Positions 7,449-16,069 of a DNA stretch of 64,000 nucleotides are shown piece after piece. Positions within the stretch are counted from its first letter, which is position 1; every line of letters begins with the position of its first letter. Under the pieces are notes generated by a model. That model had not been told where the DNA came from, did no database searches, and worked only from the letters and a program-made list of their open reading frames with translations. The DNA is from CAZHFA01 sp964534945 (GTDB lineage Bacteria; Bdellovibrionota_C; UBA2361; CAKMMH01), in the NCBI GenBank assembly GCA_964534945.1, contig CAZHSB010000003.1, positions 1 through 64,000 on the forward strand, in the 5' to 3' direction. The translations under genes and the position numbers were made by a program.

Positions 7449-8630
7449 ATGAGAGTATTATTTTTAGCACCAGAACCATTTTTCCAAGAACGAGGTACGC
7501 CAATTGCTATTAAGTTAGCACTCCAAGTTTTATCAAAAAGGGAAAATACACAAGTAAAAGTAGTTTGCTATAACGAAGGTACAGAAGAAAATTTCAATGA
7601 TGTGAAAATAAAAAGAATATCGGAATGCCTTTTTGTAAAAGGTGTACGTCCAGGCGCGTCAATAAAAAAAATAATTCTTGACGTATTTTTATTCTTCACA
7701 GCTTTTCAAGAAATCAGAAAAAATAAATATGATGTTGTTCATGCAATAGAAGAATCCGTTTTCATAGCATATACTCTAAAAAAAATATTCGGAATAAACT
7801 ATATTTACGATATGGATTCTTCCTTATCTGATCAATTAATCAAACGATGGAAATTCTTAAAGATTTTTAGATGCTTTTTCGAATTTTGCGAAAAGATTGC
7901 AATCAAAAATGCGATTGCAATCTTACCAATGTGTGATGCATTAGCAAACGTTGCAAAAAGTTATGGCGCAAAAAATATCGAAATACTAAGAGACATCTCC
8001 CTAAATGATCTTCCAGAATATAAAGAAAAGGCTCAAAATTTAAGAGAAGAACTTAATCTTGATGAAAGTGCGAAAATTATCTTATACATTGGAAATTTAG
8101 AACACTATCAGGGAGTAGGATTATTAATAAAAAGTTTTGCATTGGCAAAAAAAGCCTGCGATAACATTCATCTAATTATCATAGGTGGAAATGATGCTCA
8201 TATCGAAAAATACAAACAACTTTCAAAGGATTTCAACGTTACAAACTTTGTTTCAATTATTGGTCCTCGCCCTGTAAAATCACTTGGAAATTATTTATCA
8301 CAAGGAGACATTTTAGCTTCTCCAAGAATTGAAGGTACAAATACATCAATGAAGATTTATTCCTATCTTCTTGCTGGGAAACCAATAATTGCCACAGATT
8401 TACCAACACATACTCAGATTTTAGATGATTCATTAGCGCTGTTATCGGCGCCGACAGTACAAGACTTTGCAATGGGCATAAAAGAATTATTAGAAAATCC
8501 AGAATATGCCAACAGCATTGCGACCAATGCGAAGAATGAAGCTGAAAAAAAATATACATTTAAAGTTTTTAGCCAAACGTTAAATAACTTGTATAATCAA
8601 GTAGAAGAAAATTTAAATATCAAAAATTAA
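7449..8630 (+). CDS. Glycosyltransferase, GT4-like (GT-B fold)
   Basis: The 393-residue product begins MRVLFLAPEPFFQERGTPIA, the N-terminal Rossmann start of GT4 enzymes. The C-terminal nucleotide-sugar half is seen in ILYIGNLEHYQG, NVTNFVSIIGPRP and SPRIEGTNTSMKIYSYLLAGKPIIATD near residue 300. The sugar donor and acceptor are unknown; an envelope polysaccharide or glycolipid is likely. The reading frame is open further upstream into the divergent fliL gene, but that part lacks a start signal and overlaps coding DNA, so the ATG at 7449 is preferred. The gene is transcribed away from fliL. Confidence 0.85.
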   Translation: MRVLFLAPEPFFQERGTPIAIKLALQVLSKRENTQVKVVCYNEGTEENFNDVKIKRISECLFVKGVRPGASIKKIILDVFLFFTAFQEIRKNKYDVVHAIEESVFIAYTLKKIFGINYIYDMDSSLSDQLIKRWKFLKIFRCFFEFCEKIAIKNAIAILPMCDALANVAKSYGAKNIEILRDISLNDLPEYKEKAQNLREELNLDESAKIILYIGNLEHYQGVGLLIKSFALAKKACDNIHLIIIGGNDAHIEKYKQLSKDFNVTNFVSIIGPRPVKSLGNYLSQGDILASPRIEGTNTSMKIYSYLLAGKPIIATDLPTHTQILDDSLALLSAPTVQDFAMGIKELLENPEYANSIATNAKNEAEKKYTFKVFSQTLNNLYNQVEENLNIKN

Positions 8631-8639
8631 AAACATTTT

Positions 8640-9152
8640 TTAATCTTCAAATTTTGGAATATCTATATCTAGTAATGAGTGAATGCTTTCTTCTACTAAG
8701 AAATCTGTGATATTTCTTAATGATACTATACCAATAGGATAATTATTATCATCAACTATAGGAAATTGAGTAAAACCACCGTTAGACATAATACTTAATA
8801 CATAAGCAACAGTACAATCCATTTTCCCAGAAAATATTTTTTTCGTCATATATCTTGAAACAGGTTCTTGCATAAAATTTTCATCCTTCATACTTTTGGC
8901 GACCAAATCCCTTTCCGTGTAGATCCCAATCATCTTTTGATCTCTATTAACTATAAAAACACAATCACATTCATGCTTTTGAAATAATGTGACAATCTCT
9001 TCAACTTTTACATCTTCATAAACACATATAGGTTCATTTGGTTCTAAAATAGAAATTGGCTTCGATAAAAAATTGGTATCTAATGGACCCAATTCCATAT
9101 TATTTGTTCGCTCTAATTTTAACCTTATATCCATTTCATTTTTGTCAATCAT
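8640..9152 (-). CDS. CBS-domain pair protein
   Basis: The 170-residue product carries two CBS motifs at about residues 37-95 and 105-165, readable as DCVFIVNRDQKMIGIYTERDL and the second half GFTFQ-like FPIVDDNNYPIGIVSLR. CBS pairs bind adenosyl nucleotides and act as regulatory modules; no catalytic domain is attached. The start overlaps the end of the upstream FapA gene by 8 bp, indicating translational coupling. The gene closes the flgD-flgE-fapA-CBS unit. Its partner and ligand cannot be told from sequence. Confidence 0.85.
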   Translation of the reverse strand: MIDKNEMDIRLKLERTNNMELGPLDTNFLSKPISILEPNEPICVYEDVKVEEIVTLFQKHECDCVFIVNRDQKMIGIYTERDLVAKSMKDENFMQEPVSRYMTKKIFSGKMDCTVAYVLSIMSNGGFTQFPIVDDNNYPIGIVSLRNITDFLVEESIHSLLDIDIPKFED

Positions 9153-10602
9153 ATATTTTCTCCAATAAAAAACTTGAATTATTATTTTTATCGATTGAAA
9201 CCCTTAATGGTCCTTCTTCTTCAGTCATAAAAATTTTCATGGCATCTCCTGCAATTATTGTTGTTCCTAAAAAAGCTTTTTCATAAATCAAACAAAAAAA
9301 CTTTTCGTTTATCTTTTCTTCTTCAATAACTTTATCAATTTCTCTTAAAATCTCTAATCTAGAATTTTCTAACTCTTTATATCTTTTAAGCATAATCTTT
9401 ATTTTTGATTTATTTTTTTCATCAATTGTATTCATAATTTCAGGATTAATTGAGGCCGTTCCCAAATAATTTTTTAAACTTTCTTTTGCTTTTTCAATAA
9501 GAATCAACTTCTCCTTTAATTCCCTATGAGATAAAACAACTTCTTTTTTTGAACACGCTTTAATACTAGTTTTTAATCCTGACTTATTTCCAACTTCACT
9601 AACGATGACAGAATCAACAACTAAGCATTCCCCTCCAATTAACGCACCTCTTTTTATAGAAACACTATTTAAACTACTTAATTTCGAATTGTATGCTTCT
9701 CTTTCCAAAAAAATTGTGCTATTGGCCTCTAAAATTGCATCTCTACAACCCTTCGAAAAAATTGAACCTCCAGAAGACACCTTGCTCTTTTCTCCACCTA
9801 TTATAAACCCCTTAACACAAATATCACCAAGATAAGTAATTAATCTTGCTTGATGAGTATCTCCATCAATTACAATATTCTTTTTTGCAGAAATTGAAAA
9901 ATCTTTGTAGACATTACCTCTTATATAAACACTACCAATAAAATCTATTTTTCCATATTCATAATCTAAATCACCATCAATTAATAATGTATCCTTAACC
10001 ATAACAGTTTCAAATTCTTCTTTGATAAAACCATCACGACGACTAATTAATGTAATATAATCTTTATCCGCTTCTTTTACTTGTTTGAAATCTCCGCTAA
10101 TTTTTAATTTAAGATCCAACCCAAGATCCCCATCTATTTCCTCTCCCAATGCATTTTGCCCAGGCTCCCCTCGGTGAGGAGGATAAATTCTTGCTACCTT
10201 ATCTCCTTTTTGTACATTATCAAATAAGCTCGTATATCTAATGTCGATAAAATCTTCATTAGGATTTTTACATAAACTTTTATCAAACTTTTTTACTAAA
10301 TAAACTATTCTTCCAGGAATCCCCTGTGATGGTGGAAATCCTTTTGCGACCCTTCTTAAAAGATTCTCTCCTGTTGCTTTTATAGAGTTAACAGAATCTT
10401 TAATAACATCAAAATGAATTAGGTCATCATTATGACAATATTTAAAAATAAATTTTCTTAAAGAAAGATAATCTAATACTTTGCTGTCACATTCTTTAGA
10501 AAAATTTGGTTTAGTTGTAATTTCCAAGAAGAGTTTATATTTATCATCTGAGATGATAAGGCTTACTTCGACAAAATTATCTTCTATCTTTTCAAGAAGC
10601 AT
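9145..10602 (-). CDS. FapA-family protein (DUF342, flagellar assembly protein A)
   Basis: The 485-residue product matches the DUF342/FapA family. It has an N-terminal variable region, a central part with AKGFPPSQGIPG (near residue 85) and YPPHRGEPGQNALGEEI (near 140), and a polymer-like beta-helix stretch with repeated G/V/I patterns at about 205-345. The C-terminal coiled coil spans about 350-430. Family members occur near flagellar and cell-polarity genes in several phyla, but their biochemical role is poorly known. It starts 12 bp after flgE and overlaps the CBS gene, so it belongs to the hook operon. Confidence 0.82.
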   Translation of the reverse strand: MLLEKIEDNFVEVSLIISDDKYKLFLEITTKPNFSKECDSKVLDYLSLRKFIFKYCHNDDLIHFDVIKDSVNSIKATGENLLRRVAKGFPPSQGIPGRIVYLVKKFDKSLCKNPNEDFIDIRYTSLFDNVQKGDKVARIYPPHRGEPGQNALGEEIDGDLGLDLKLKISGDFKQVKEADKDYITLISRRDGFIKEEFETVMVKDTLLIDGDLDYEYGKIDFIGSVYIRGNVYKDFSISAKKNIVIDGDTHQARLITYLGDICVKGFIIGGEKSKVSSGGSIFSKGCRDAILEANSTIFLEREAYNSKLSSLNSVSIKRGALIGGECLVVDSVIVSEVGNKSGLKTSIKACSKKEVVLSHRELKEKLILIEKAKESLKNYLGTASINPEIMNTIDEKNKSKIKIMLKRYKELENSRLEILREIDKVIEEEKINEKFFCLIYEKAFLGTTIIAGDAMKIFMTEEEGPLRVSIDKNNNSSFLLEKIYD

Positions 10603-10614
10603 TGCATAATTTTC

Positions 10615-11943
10615 CTATGCTAACTGAATAATTTCATTTAAAAGTTGATCAATTGTAGTAATTATCCTAGAGCTTGCCTGATATCCTCTTTGTAATGTTA
10701 TAAGATCTATAAACTCATTTGCAAGGTCAACAGTCGAAAGCTCTAATGAACCAGAATTTATATCACCAAAAGTACCAGTTTGAGCATATCCTGTAATAGG
10801 TTCTCCAGAATCTGGAGACTGTTGCAACATTTGATTCCCGACTCTTACGAGTCCTTCAGAGTTCGAAAAATTCACAAGTCCAATATATCCGATTGTCGCA
10901 GTTTGACCATTAGATAATGTCGCAAAAATTTCGCCATCTTTCTCTATGCTTAAGCTTTCGACTCCACCAACCCCTTGTCCATCTTGAGTTATAGAGGTAA
11001 TGTTAGATGCTGATGAATATTGTGTAAAATTTCCCATAGAAATACCGACTGTACTAGTAGAAGATCCATTTGCCCATTGTATACTAGCCTCAAGATCAGA
11101 ATGTCCAGTGGCAGGGGTATTATTTCTTCCCCCATCTGTACTAAAAGTCATATTGACATATCCGTCTGTGGCGTTTCCGCTTGAAGTTGTTACTAAACGT
11201 GGATATCCAACAGCATTGCCAGAAGAATCTACTTCTTCACTATTTAAATACCCTCGAACCTGATATTCATTTTCTCCTGTATGAAAATAATAAAATGTAA
11301 CCGTATGAGACTCTCCTAAAGAATCAAAGACTTCTACCACCGTTGAAAATTCAGCAGCTTCATTTAAATCAGCATATGATACATCAACACTTCCTGCGCC
11401 AGAACCTGCCGTAGGCACCGTTGGAATATCAGCGACATCTACAATGTCTGCAGCCGAATTTAAGTTTCCAGTTATGCTCATTTTTGATGTTGAAATACTA
11501 TCTTGTGAAATTGTATTTATATTTAATTTCTCCATGGCTCCTGTACCACCATTAGGATATCCTAAAACATAATATCCCTCTTGAGTTACCAAATATCCCT
11601 CAGAATTAATTTTAAAATTTCCTGCTCTCGTATAATATTTTGAGCCACTACCGTCAGAACATTCAAAAAATCCATTTCCATCAATAGCCAAATCTAGTGT
11701 ACGACCAGTTGATTCTAATGTTCCTTGTTCCATAATAGTACTTACAGAACTAATCGAAGAGCCTGCCCCTGTAACTTTTCCAGATACTTGGCCACAAGCA
11801 ATCACATCTTCAAACTCTGCACGTGTTGTTTTATATCCAACAGTACTTGAGTTAGATATATTGTCACCAATGACAGAAATAGCAGTACCATGACTTGATA
11901 TCCCTGATCTTCCAGAAAATAAACCATTTATTATGTTTGTCAC
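10615..11943 (-). CDS. flgE: Flagellar hook protein FlgE
   Basis: The 442-residue product polymerises into the flagellar hook. The conserved N-terminal FlgE/F/G start (GLFSGRSGISSHGTAISVIGDN) and the AEFEDVIA segment are present. A variable beta-rich middle follows. The conserved C-terminus contains TGTFGDINSGSLELSTVDLANEF, then the terminal helix LITLQRGYQASSRIITTIDQLLNEI. The start is GTG with AGGAG eight bases upstream. It is 26 bp downstream of flgD. Length is normal for short-hook species. Confidence 0.95.
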   Translation of the reverse strand: MTNIINGLFSGRSGISSHGTAISVIGDNISNSSTVGYKTTRAEFEDVIACGQVSGKVTGAGSSISSVSTIMEQGTLESTGRTLDLAIDGNGFFECSDGSGSKYYTRAGNFKINSEGYLVTQEGYYVLGYPNGGTGAMEKLNINTISQDSISTSKMSITGNLNSAADIVDVADIPTVPTAGSGAGSVDVSYADLNEAAEFSTVVEVFDSLGESHTVTFYYFHTGENEYQVRGYLNSEEVDSSGNAVGYPRLVTTSSGNATDGYVNMTFSTDGGRNNTPATGHSDLEASIQWANGSSTSTVGISMGNFTQYSSASNITSITQDGQGVGGVESLSIEKDGEIFATLSNGQTATIGYIGLVNFSNSEGLVRVGNQMLQQSPDSGEPITGYAQTGTFGDINSGSLELSTVDLANEFIDLITLQRGYQASSRIITTIDQLLNEIIQLA

Positions 11944-11969
11944 GTATTGTCTCCTAAAAAATAAAACTC

Positions 11970-12629
11970 TTAAGCACGAACCTCTGAAATATCAGATAAA
12001 GATATCTGTTGTTCTCCTATCAACAGTGGATTTTCATCTCCTGGGATAAAACCACTAACTGTTCCACACCTTGAAGAGCTCACTGTAGAATAGCTACCCG
12101 AAGAATTTAAATACACAACATTAGCTGAAAAAGAACCTGATGATGTAGATAAGTTATTAAGTGTAGCTGTATATTCTCCCGCTTCTAATTCTCCCAAAGA
12201 TATCGTTTCAACAATATTCTTACTATCATCTAACAATTGAACATTTACCTCTGAAGATGAAGAAGGTAATTTAAACGTGATGTCTCCCCCATCATTGTTC
12301 GATACTTCTATCGTATTGTCTTTTAACAATACTTGGTGCCCTAAATAAGTTGCCAATCCTTCACTCTCCGAAGAAGAGCTTGAAGACATTCCCTCTAAGG
12401 TATCATTTATAGAAATTAACTGCTCAACTTGTGAAAATTGTGCCAAGTTGACGGCAAATTCTTCATTTTCTACTGGATCCAATGGATCTTGATTTTGAAG
12501 TTGAGTAATCAAAAGTTGTAAAAATTCATCTTTCCCGACAACGCTAGATGAATCGCTTGATGAAGATTTTGTAGTACTTTCAGTAGAATAATAACTGCTA
12601 TCTAATTTATCTATACTTGATGTAGTCAT
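11970..12629 (-). CDS. flgD: Flagellar hook assembly scaffold FlgD
   Basis: The 219-residue hook-capping scaffold helps FlgE polymerise and leaves the mature filament. The family motif GKDEFLQLLITQLQNQDPLDP is present near residue 35, followed by ENEEFAVNLAQFSQVEQL. FlgD Ig-like and tudor-like parts follow to the end. Serine-rich low-complexity tracts occur at about 10-30 and 85-95. The ATG at 12627-12629 is chosen because AGGAG lies seven bases upstream; an in-frame extension upstream has no signal. A sigma-54-type promoter lies about 60 bases upstream. Confidence 0.93.
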   Translation of the reverse strand: MTTSSIDKLDSSYYSTESTTKSSSSDSSSVVGKDEFLQLLITQLQNQDPLDPVENEEFAVNLAQFSQVEQLISINDTLEGMSSSSSSESEGLATYLGHQVLLKDNTIEVSNNDGGDITFKLPSSSSEVNVQLLDDSKNIVETISLGELEAGEYTATLNNLSTSSGSFSANVVYLNSSGSYSTVSSSRCGTVSGFIPGDENPLLIGEQQISLSDISEVRA

Positions 12630-12690
12630 ATAAACACTCCTAAAAATGGCTAGGAAATATTTGCCATCTATTATGCTCAAGTAAAACTAT

Positions 12691-12707
12691 TGCAATCCTC
12701 ATACCAC
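12691..12707 (-). promoter_or_regulatory. Sigma-54 (RpoN)-type -24/-12 promoter of the flgD operon
   Basis: On the minus strand the 17-mer GTGGTATGAGGATTGCA matches the RpoN consensus YTGGCACGRNNNTTGCW. The essential GG and GC are exactly spaced, and the intact -12 part is TTGCA. It lies 62-78 bases upstream of the flgD start. Many polar-flagellated proteobacteria express hook genes from RpoN promoters with a bound enhancer protein. This call is by eye. Confidence 0.6.
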
Positions 12708-12811
12708 TTTTTAATTGTGTTTTGATGATAAATCGAAACGCTTATTCTAGGCACATAAGTGCTATAAAGCACTCAGTTACTTTTGAAACTTCGAATCGAA
12801 AATGAAAACCA

Positions 12812-13702
12812 TTACTTAACTTCTATAGAACTTGTGCGGTTTATTTTTTTAAATACACAATACGTTACACATAATACACAAATAATTGAAATCCAACCTA
12901 TCGGCTCACAAACAAGAAAATAACGCCTTGCCATTTTATGTAAATTAATATTAGTAGCCTCTCCTGTTGAATAAATAAATAACTTCATCGCCATAACCCA
13001 ACCAGAATGAATTCCTATATTTATATAAATTGATGAAAATCTTTGCATCATTATACAAAGAGAACAGCCGACAAGAAAAAGTCCGAAAAATGCCTTTAAA
13101 ATTCCTGGAAAAAACATGGTTTGAAGTACGTCAAGATAATATTCAAAGCCTACAGTTAAAGACCAAGAATTATAAATAAACATTTTATCTGGTGCCACAA
13201 AATGAACACTCGCATAACATAAGCTAGAAAGCACTATTGCAAAAATTATATTCATTTTTTTCTTAAAGGCACTTAACAATACAACCCTGAAGAAAGCTTC
13301 CTCTAGAATTGAAATAATAATTGCCGCAAAAATTACTTTTAAAATTTTAAAGAAATAATACTCAAAACTCTTTTCAACCCAAACAATTTCACCATCAAAA
13401 TCAATAAAAAAAACAAGTATTATAGAAATTCCAAGAGTTATAAAAAAAGAAAGTAAACATTCTCTAAGGGCAATTTTAAAATTAACATTTCTCAGTTTTA
13501 ACCAAATCTCTTTTACAGAAAAATTTTTCTTTAATAGTAATAAAAAAACAAAAATAAGTACCATCAAAACCCTATCAAGTACCCTAGAATATGGAGGTAT
13601 TCCTGTTTTCCAAAAACTTTGAATTAGAGAATAAAGAGGCGGCGTTATTACAGCGCCAATAAAAAGTGAACCAAAAATTAATGTACATAATGATTTGATC
13701 AT
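12812..13702 (-). CDS. CPBP-family intramembrane metalloprotease (CAAX/Abi family)
   Basis: The 296-residue polytopic membrane protein carries the family motifs: EEAFFR near residue 135 (EExxxR), YASVHF near 165 (FxxxH-type) and GIHSGWVM near 230 (third metal-site His). About seven hydrophobic helices can be seen. Family members include type II CAAX prenyl endopeptidases and bacterial proteins of mostly unknown substrate. It lies 17 bp downstream of the HD hydrolase gene on the same strand, so it may be the last gene of recJ-HD-CPBP. Confidence 0.8.
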   Translation of the reverse strand: MIKSLCTLIFGSLFIGAVITPPLYSLIQSFWKTGIPPYSRVLDRVLMVLIFVFLLLLKKNFSVKEIWLKLRNVNFKIALRECLLSFFITLGISIILVFFIDFDGEIVWVEKSFEYYFFKILKVIFAAIIISILEEAFFRVVLLSAFKKKMNIIFAIVLSSLCYASVHFVAPDKMFIYNSWSLTVGFEYYLDVLQTMFFPGILKAFFGLFLVGCSLCIMMQRFSSIYINIGIHSGWVMAMKLFIYSTGEATNINLHKMARRYFLVCEPIGWISIICVLCVTYCVFKKINRTSSIEVK

Positions 13703-13719
13703 TTTCCCCTTTTAAAATA

Positions 13720-14271
13720 TTACGAAAAAATTTTATAAAATTCCCAAAATTTTTCTACTTTATCAGCTCCAAATCTATTTAAATTATTCACTATATCATC
13801 AAGTGATAACTCAACATCTATTTTTTCAATGTATTTTTTAGAAAAAAAGTTATCTGCATAAGCAATTAATTTTTCTTCAATTGTAGTAGGTTCCATTGCC
13901 TCAGTTCCTATTTGCAAATTTATGACTTCTTGTTTATTTAATCCAACCCCAAAATGGTCTTTACATATATCTTGGTATTTTTCATATTTTGTTCCATTTA
14001 ACATCTCTGCTCCCAAAACACCATGCCATAAATATGGTTTATCCCCAAAACAACAAAGATTTGGTGCGTTAGTTTTTATCATACCAATATCATGCAAAAG
14101 CGAAGCCTCAAAAATATATCTTTCATCTAAGTTTAAACTTTTTTTTAAATTTATCTCTAAAGCTTTGTCCGCAACATGGAAACTATGCTTTAATAGAATT
14201 TCTTTTGCCTGCTTATTATCAATATAAAAATCGTCTATAATTTCTGGATATTTTCTCATAATACTAATCAT
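13720..14271 (-). CDS. HD-domain hydrolase
   Basis: The 183-residue cytoplasmic protein has the HD metal-binding pattern: H in LLKHSFHVADKA (near 30), HD in ASLLHDIGMI (near 60), H in LWHGVLGAEM and D in AYADNFFSKK near 150. Such small HD proteins are usually phosphohydrolases acting on nucleotides or phosphorylated metabolites; the substrate is not predictable. Its ATGA start overlaps the recJ stop by four bases, indicating translational coupling. Confidence 0.85.
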   Translation of the reverse strand: MISIMRKYPEIIDDFYIDNKQAKEILLKHSFHVADKALEINLKKSLNLDERYIFEASLLHDIGMIKTNAPNLCCFGDKPYLWHGVLGAEMLNGTKYEKYQDICKDHFGVGLNKQEVINLQIGTEAMEPTTIEEKLIAYADNFFSKKYIEKIDVELSLDDIVNNLNRFGADKVEKFWEFYKIFS

Positions 14272-15989
14272 TTACTAGGAGATACAGTTGATATATTTGC
14301 TTGAATTTCTTCAAAACCTCCAAAAGAATTAATTTGAGGTTTAAACACCACATCTACTTTTTTCCCTTCTTTTAACATTGGATGTTCTGTTTGCTTCCAT
14401 AACATTCCAATTAGTATTTTACCATAAGAGTCTGAAAGCACAACTTTTAAATGACTGTCTCTTAAAACATAAATTTTGTTAACTAATAAATTCTCACACA
14501 AAAACTGTATAGGAGGATTTTCCATACCAAAAGGAGAAAATAAATTAAGTTCGTTAATTATATCCTTATTTAATTCATTCAAAGAAATTTTTATATCAGC
14601 GATGACCTTTGGAACAGCATCAATCGTTAATATTTTTTTTTCACAAAATTTATTAAATTCTTCCGCAAAAATTTTTATATTTTCTCTTTTTATTGAAACG
14701 CCCCCAGCCATTTCATGACCACCAAATTTTTCAAGATATTTCGATAAAGATGTCAAACACTCTATAACACTAAATCCCTCAATACCTCTGATAGATCCTT
14801 TAAAAATTCCATCTTGATCTAGCCCTAAAACAATTGATGGCTTATAATATTTTTCGACTAATCTTTGAGCAACAATACCGACAACCCCCGTATGAAAACT
14901 TGGATGCCAACAACAAAGGCCAAACTTTAAAGACTCTAAAGATTCAACCTGTCTGATTGCCTCTTTCTTTACTTGTTCTTCTATCACCTGACGTTCTTTG
15001 TTTAGTTTATCTAATTTCCCTACTATTTTTTTTGCTTTTTTTTCATCAAGTGTTGTTAAAAGCTCTACAACCATTTCTCCTGTAAGCATTCTTCCTGCAG
15101 CATTAAGACGAGGACCAATATTAAATGAAATGTCATAACAATTAATTTCTTTATTCAAATTTAGGGCATTTTTTAATGCTATGATGCCTACTCTTTTGCT
15201 GTTATTTATTACTTCAAGACCCTTTTTTGCTATTACTCTATTAGGACCGATGAGGGGAACCATGTCGCAAATTGTTCCCATGGCACTTAAATCAAGATAA
15301 TCTTTTGGATCTATTTTTATTTTATCATTTTCCTCGTAAAGTTTTTTTCTAAGCAAAATTATCAAATACCAAACAAGTCCAGCCGTACAGAGAGCATATT
15401 CACAAAAACCACACCCCTCTTGATTTGGATTTACAAAAGCATCAGATCTTGGATTATTTTTGCCAACATGATGGTGGTCAATAACAATTGTTTTTATTCC
15501 AAGTTCTTGTGCTAATTTAATTTCTTTTTCGTTAGTTGTTCCATAATCAAGGGATAATAATAGTGTCGCACCATCTTTTTTAGCTTCTTTTACCATTCTT
15601 TCATTTAAACCATATCCTTCAGAAAATCTATCTGGAACATAATTTTTAACATCTATATTTAAATCTTTTAACAAATTTATTATTTGCGAAGCCGAAGTTA
15701 ATCCATCGACATCAAAATCAGAACAAATAGCAATTTTCTCATGATTTTTTATTGCCTCAACAATAATATCAGAAGCTTGCTCAAGCCCTAACATTTTTTT
15801 AGGATCTGGTAGTCCATCTTTTAATGTTGGGCGTAAAAAATTTTTAAGATTTTCATCTAATTTAAATCCTCGAGCTGATAAAACCCTTGCACTAACAAAT
15901 GAAATATTAAAATTTTTTTCAATATCATGTGCAACATCTTCGTTTTGATTTCTTAATATTATTTTTTTATTTTGGTTTATGAAAACCAC
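14268..15989 (-). CDS. recJ: Single-stranded-DNA-specific 5'-3' exonuclease RecJ
   Basis: This 573-residue DHH-family exonuclease acts in RecF recombination and mismatch repair. Visible motifs are DFDVDGLTSA (motif I, near residue 93), LSLDYGTT (motif II), VIDHHHVG (DHH motif, near 170) and the downstream GPRLNAAGRM, followed by the DHHA1-like GGHEMAGG near 425. The C-terminal OB-like domain is present. The start is GTG with AAGGAAG upstream. Length is normal. Confidence 0.96.
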   Translation of the reverse strand: MVFINQNKKIILRNQNEDVAHDIEKNFNISFVSARVLSARGFKLDENLKNFLRPTLKDGLPDPKKMLGLEQASDIIVEAIKNHEKIAICSDFDVDGLTSASQIINLLKDLNIDVKNYVPDRFSEGYGLNERMVKEAKKDGATLLLSLDYGTTNEKEIKLAQELGIKTIVIDHHHVGKNNPRSDAFVNPNQEGCGFCEYALCTAGLVWYLIILLRKKLYEENDKIKIDPKDYLDLSAMGTICDMVPLIGPNRVIAKKGLEVINNSKRVGIIALKNALNLNKEINCYDISFNIGPRLNAAGRMLTGEMVVELLTTLDEKKAKKIVGKLDKLNKERQVIEEQVKKEAIRQVESLESLKFGLCCWHPSFHTGVVGIVAQRLVEKYYKPSIVLGLDQDGIFKGSIRGIEGFSVIECLTSLSKYLEKFGGHEMAGGVSIKRENIKIFAEEFNKFCEKKILTIDAVPKVIADIKISLNELNKDIINELNLFSPFGMENPPIQFLCENLLVNKIYVLRDSHLKVVLSDSYGKILIGMLWKQTEHPMLKEGKKVDVVFKPQINSFGGFEEIQANISTVSPSK

Positions 15990-16069
15990 ATAACTTCCTT
16001 GTAAAAAATACCTCTTTTATAATAAATCAAATTATTAAATATTAAAATAAAGAATGTTTAAGAATTTCT

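Noticed and set aside
12758..12773. AGTGCT-ATAA-AGCACT hairpin as the terminator of the CPBP gene
   Set aside because: The stem is six bases and no T-run follows in the direction of transcription; its role is unclear.
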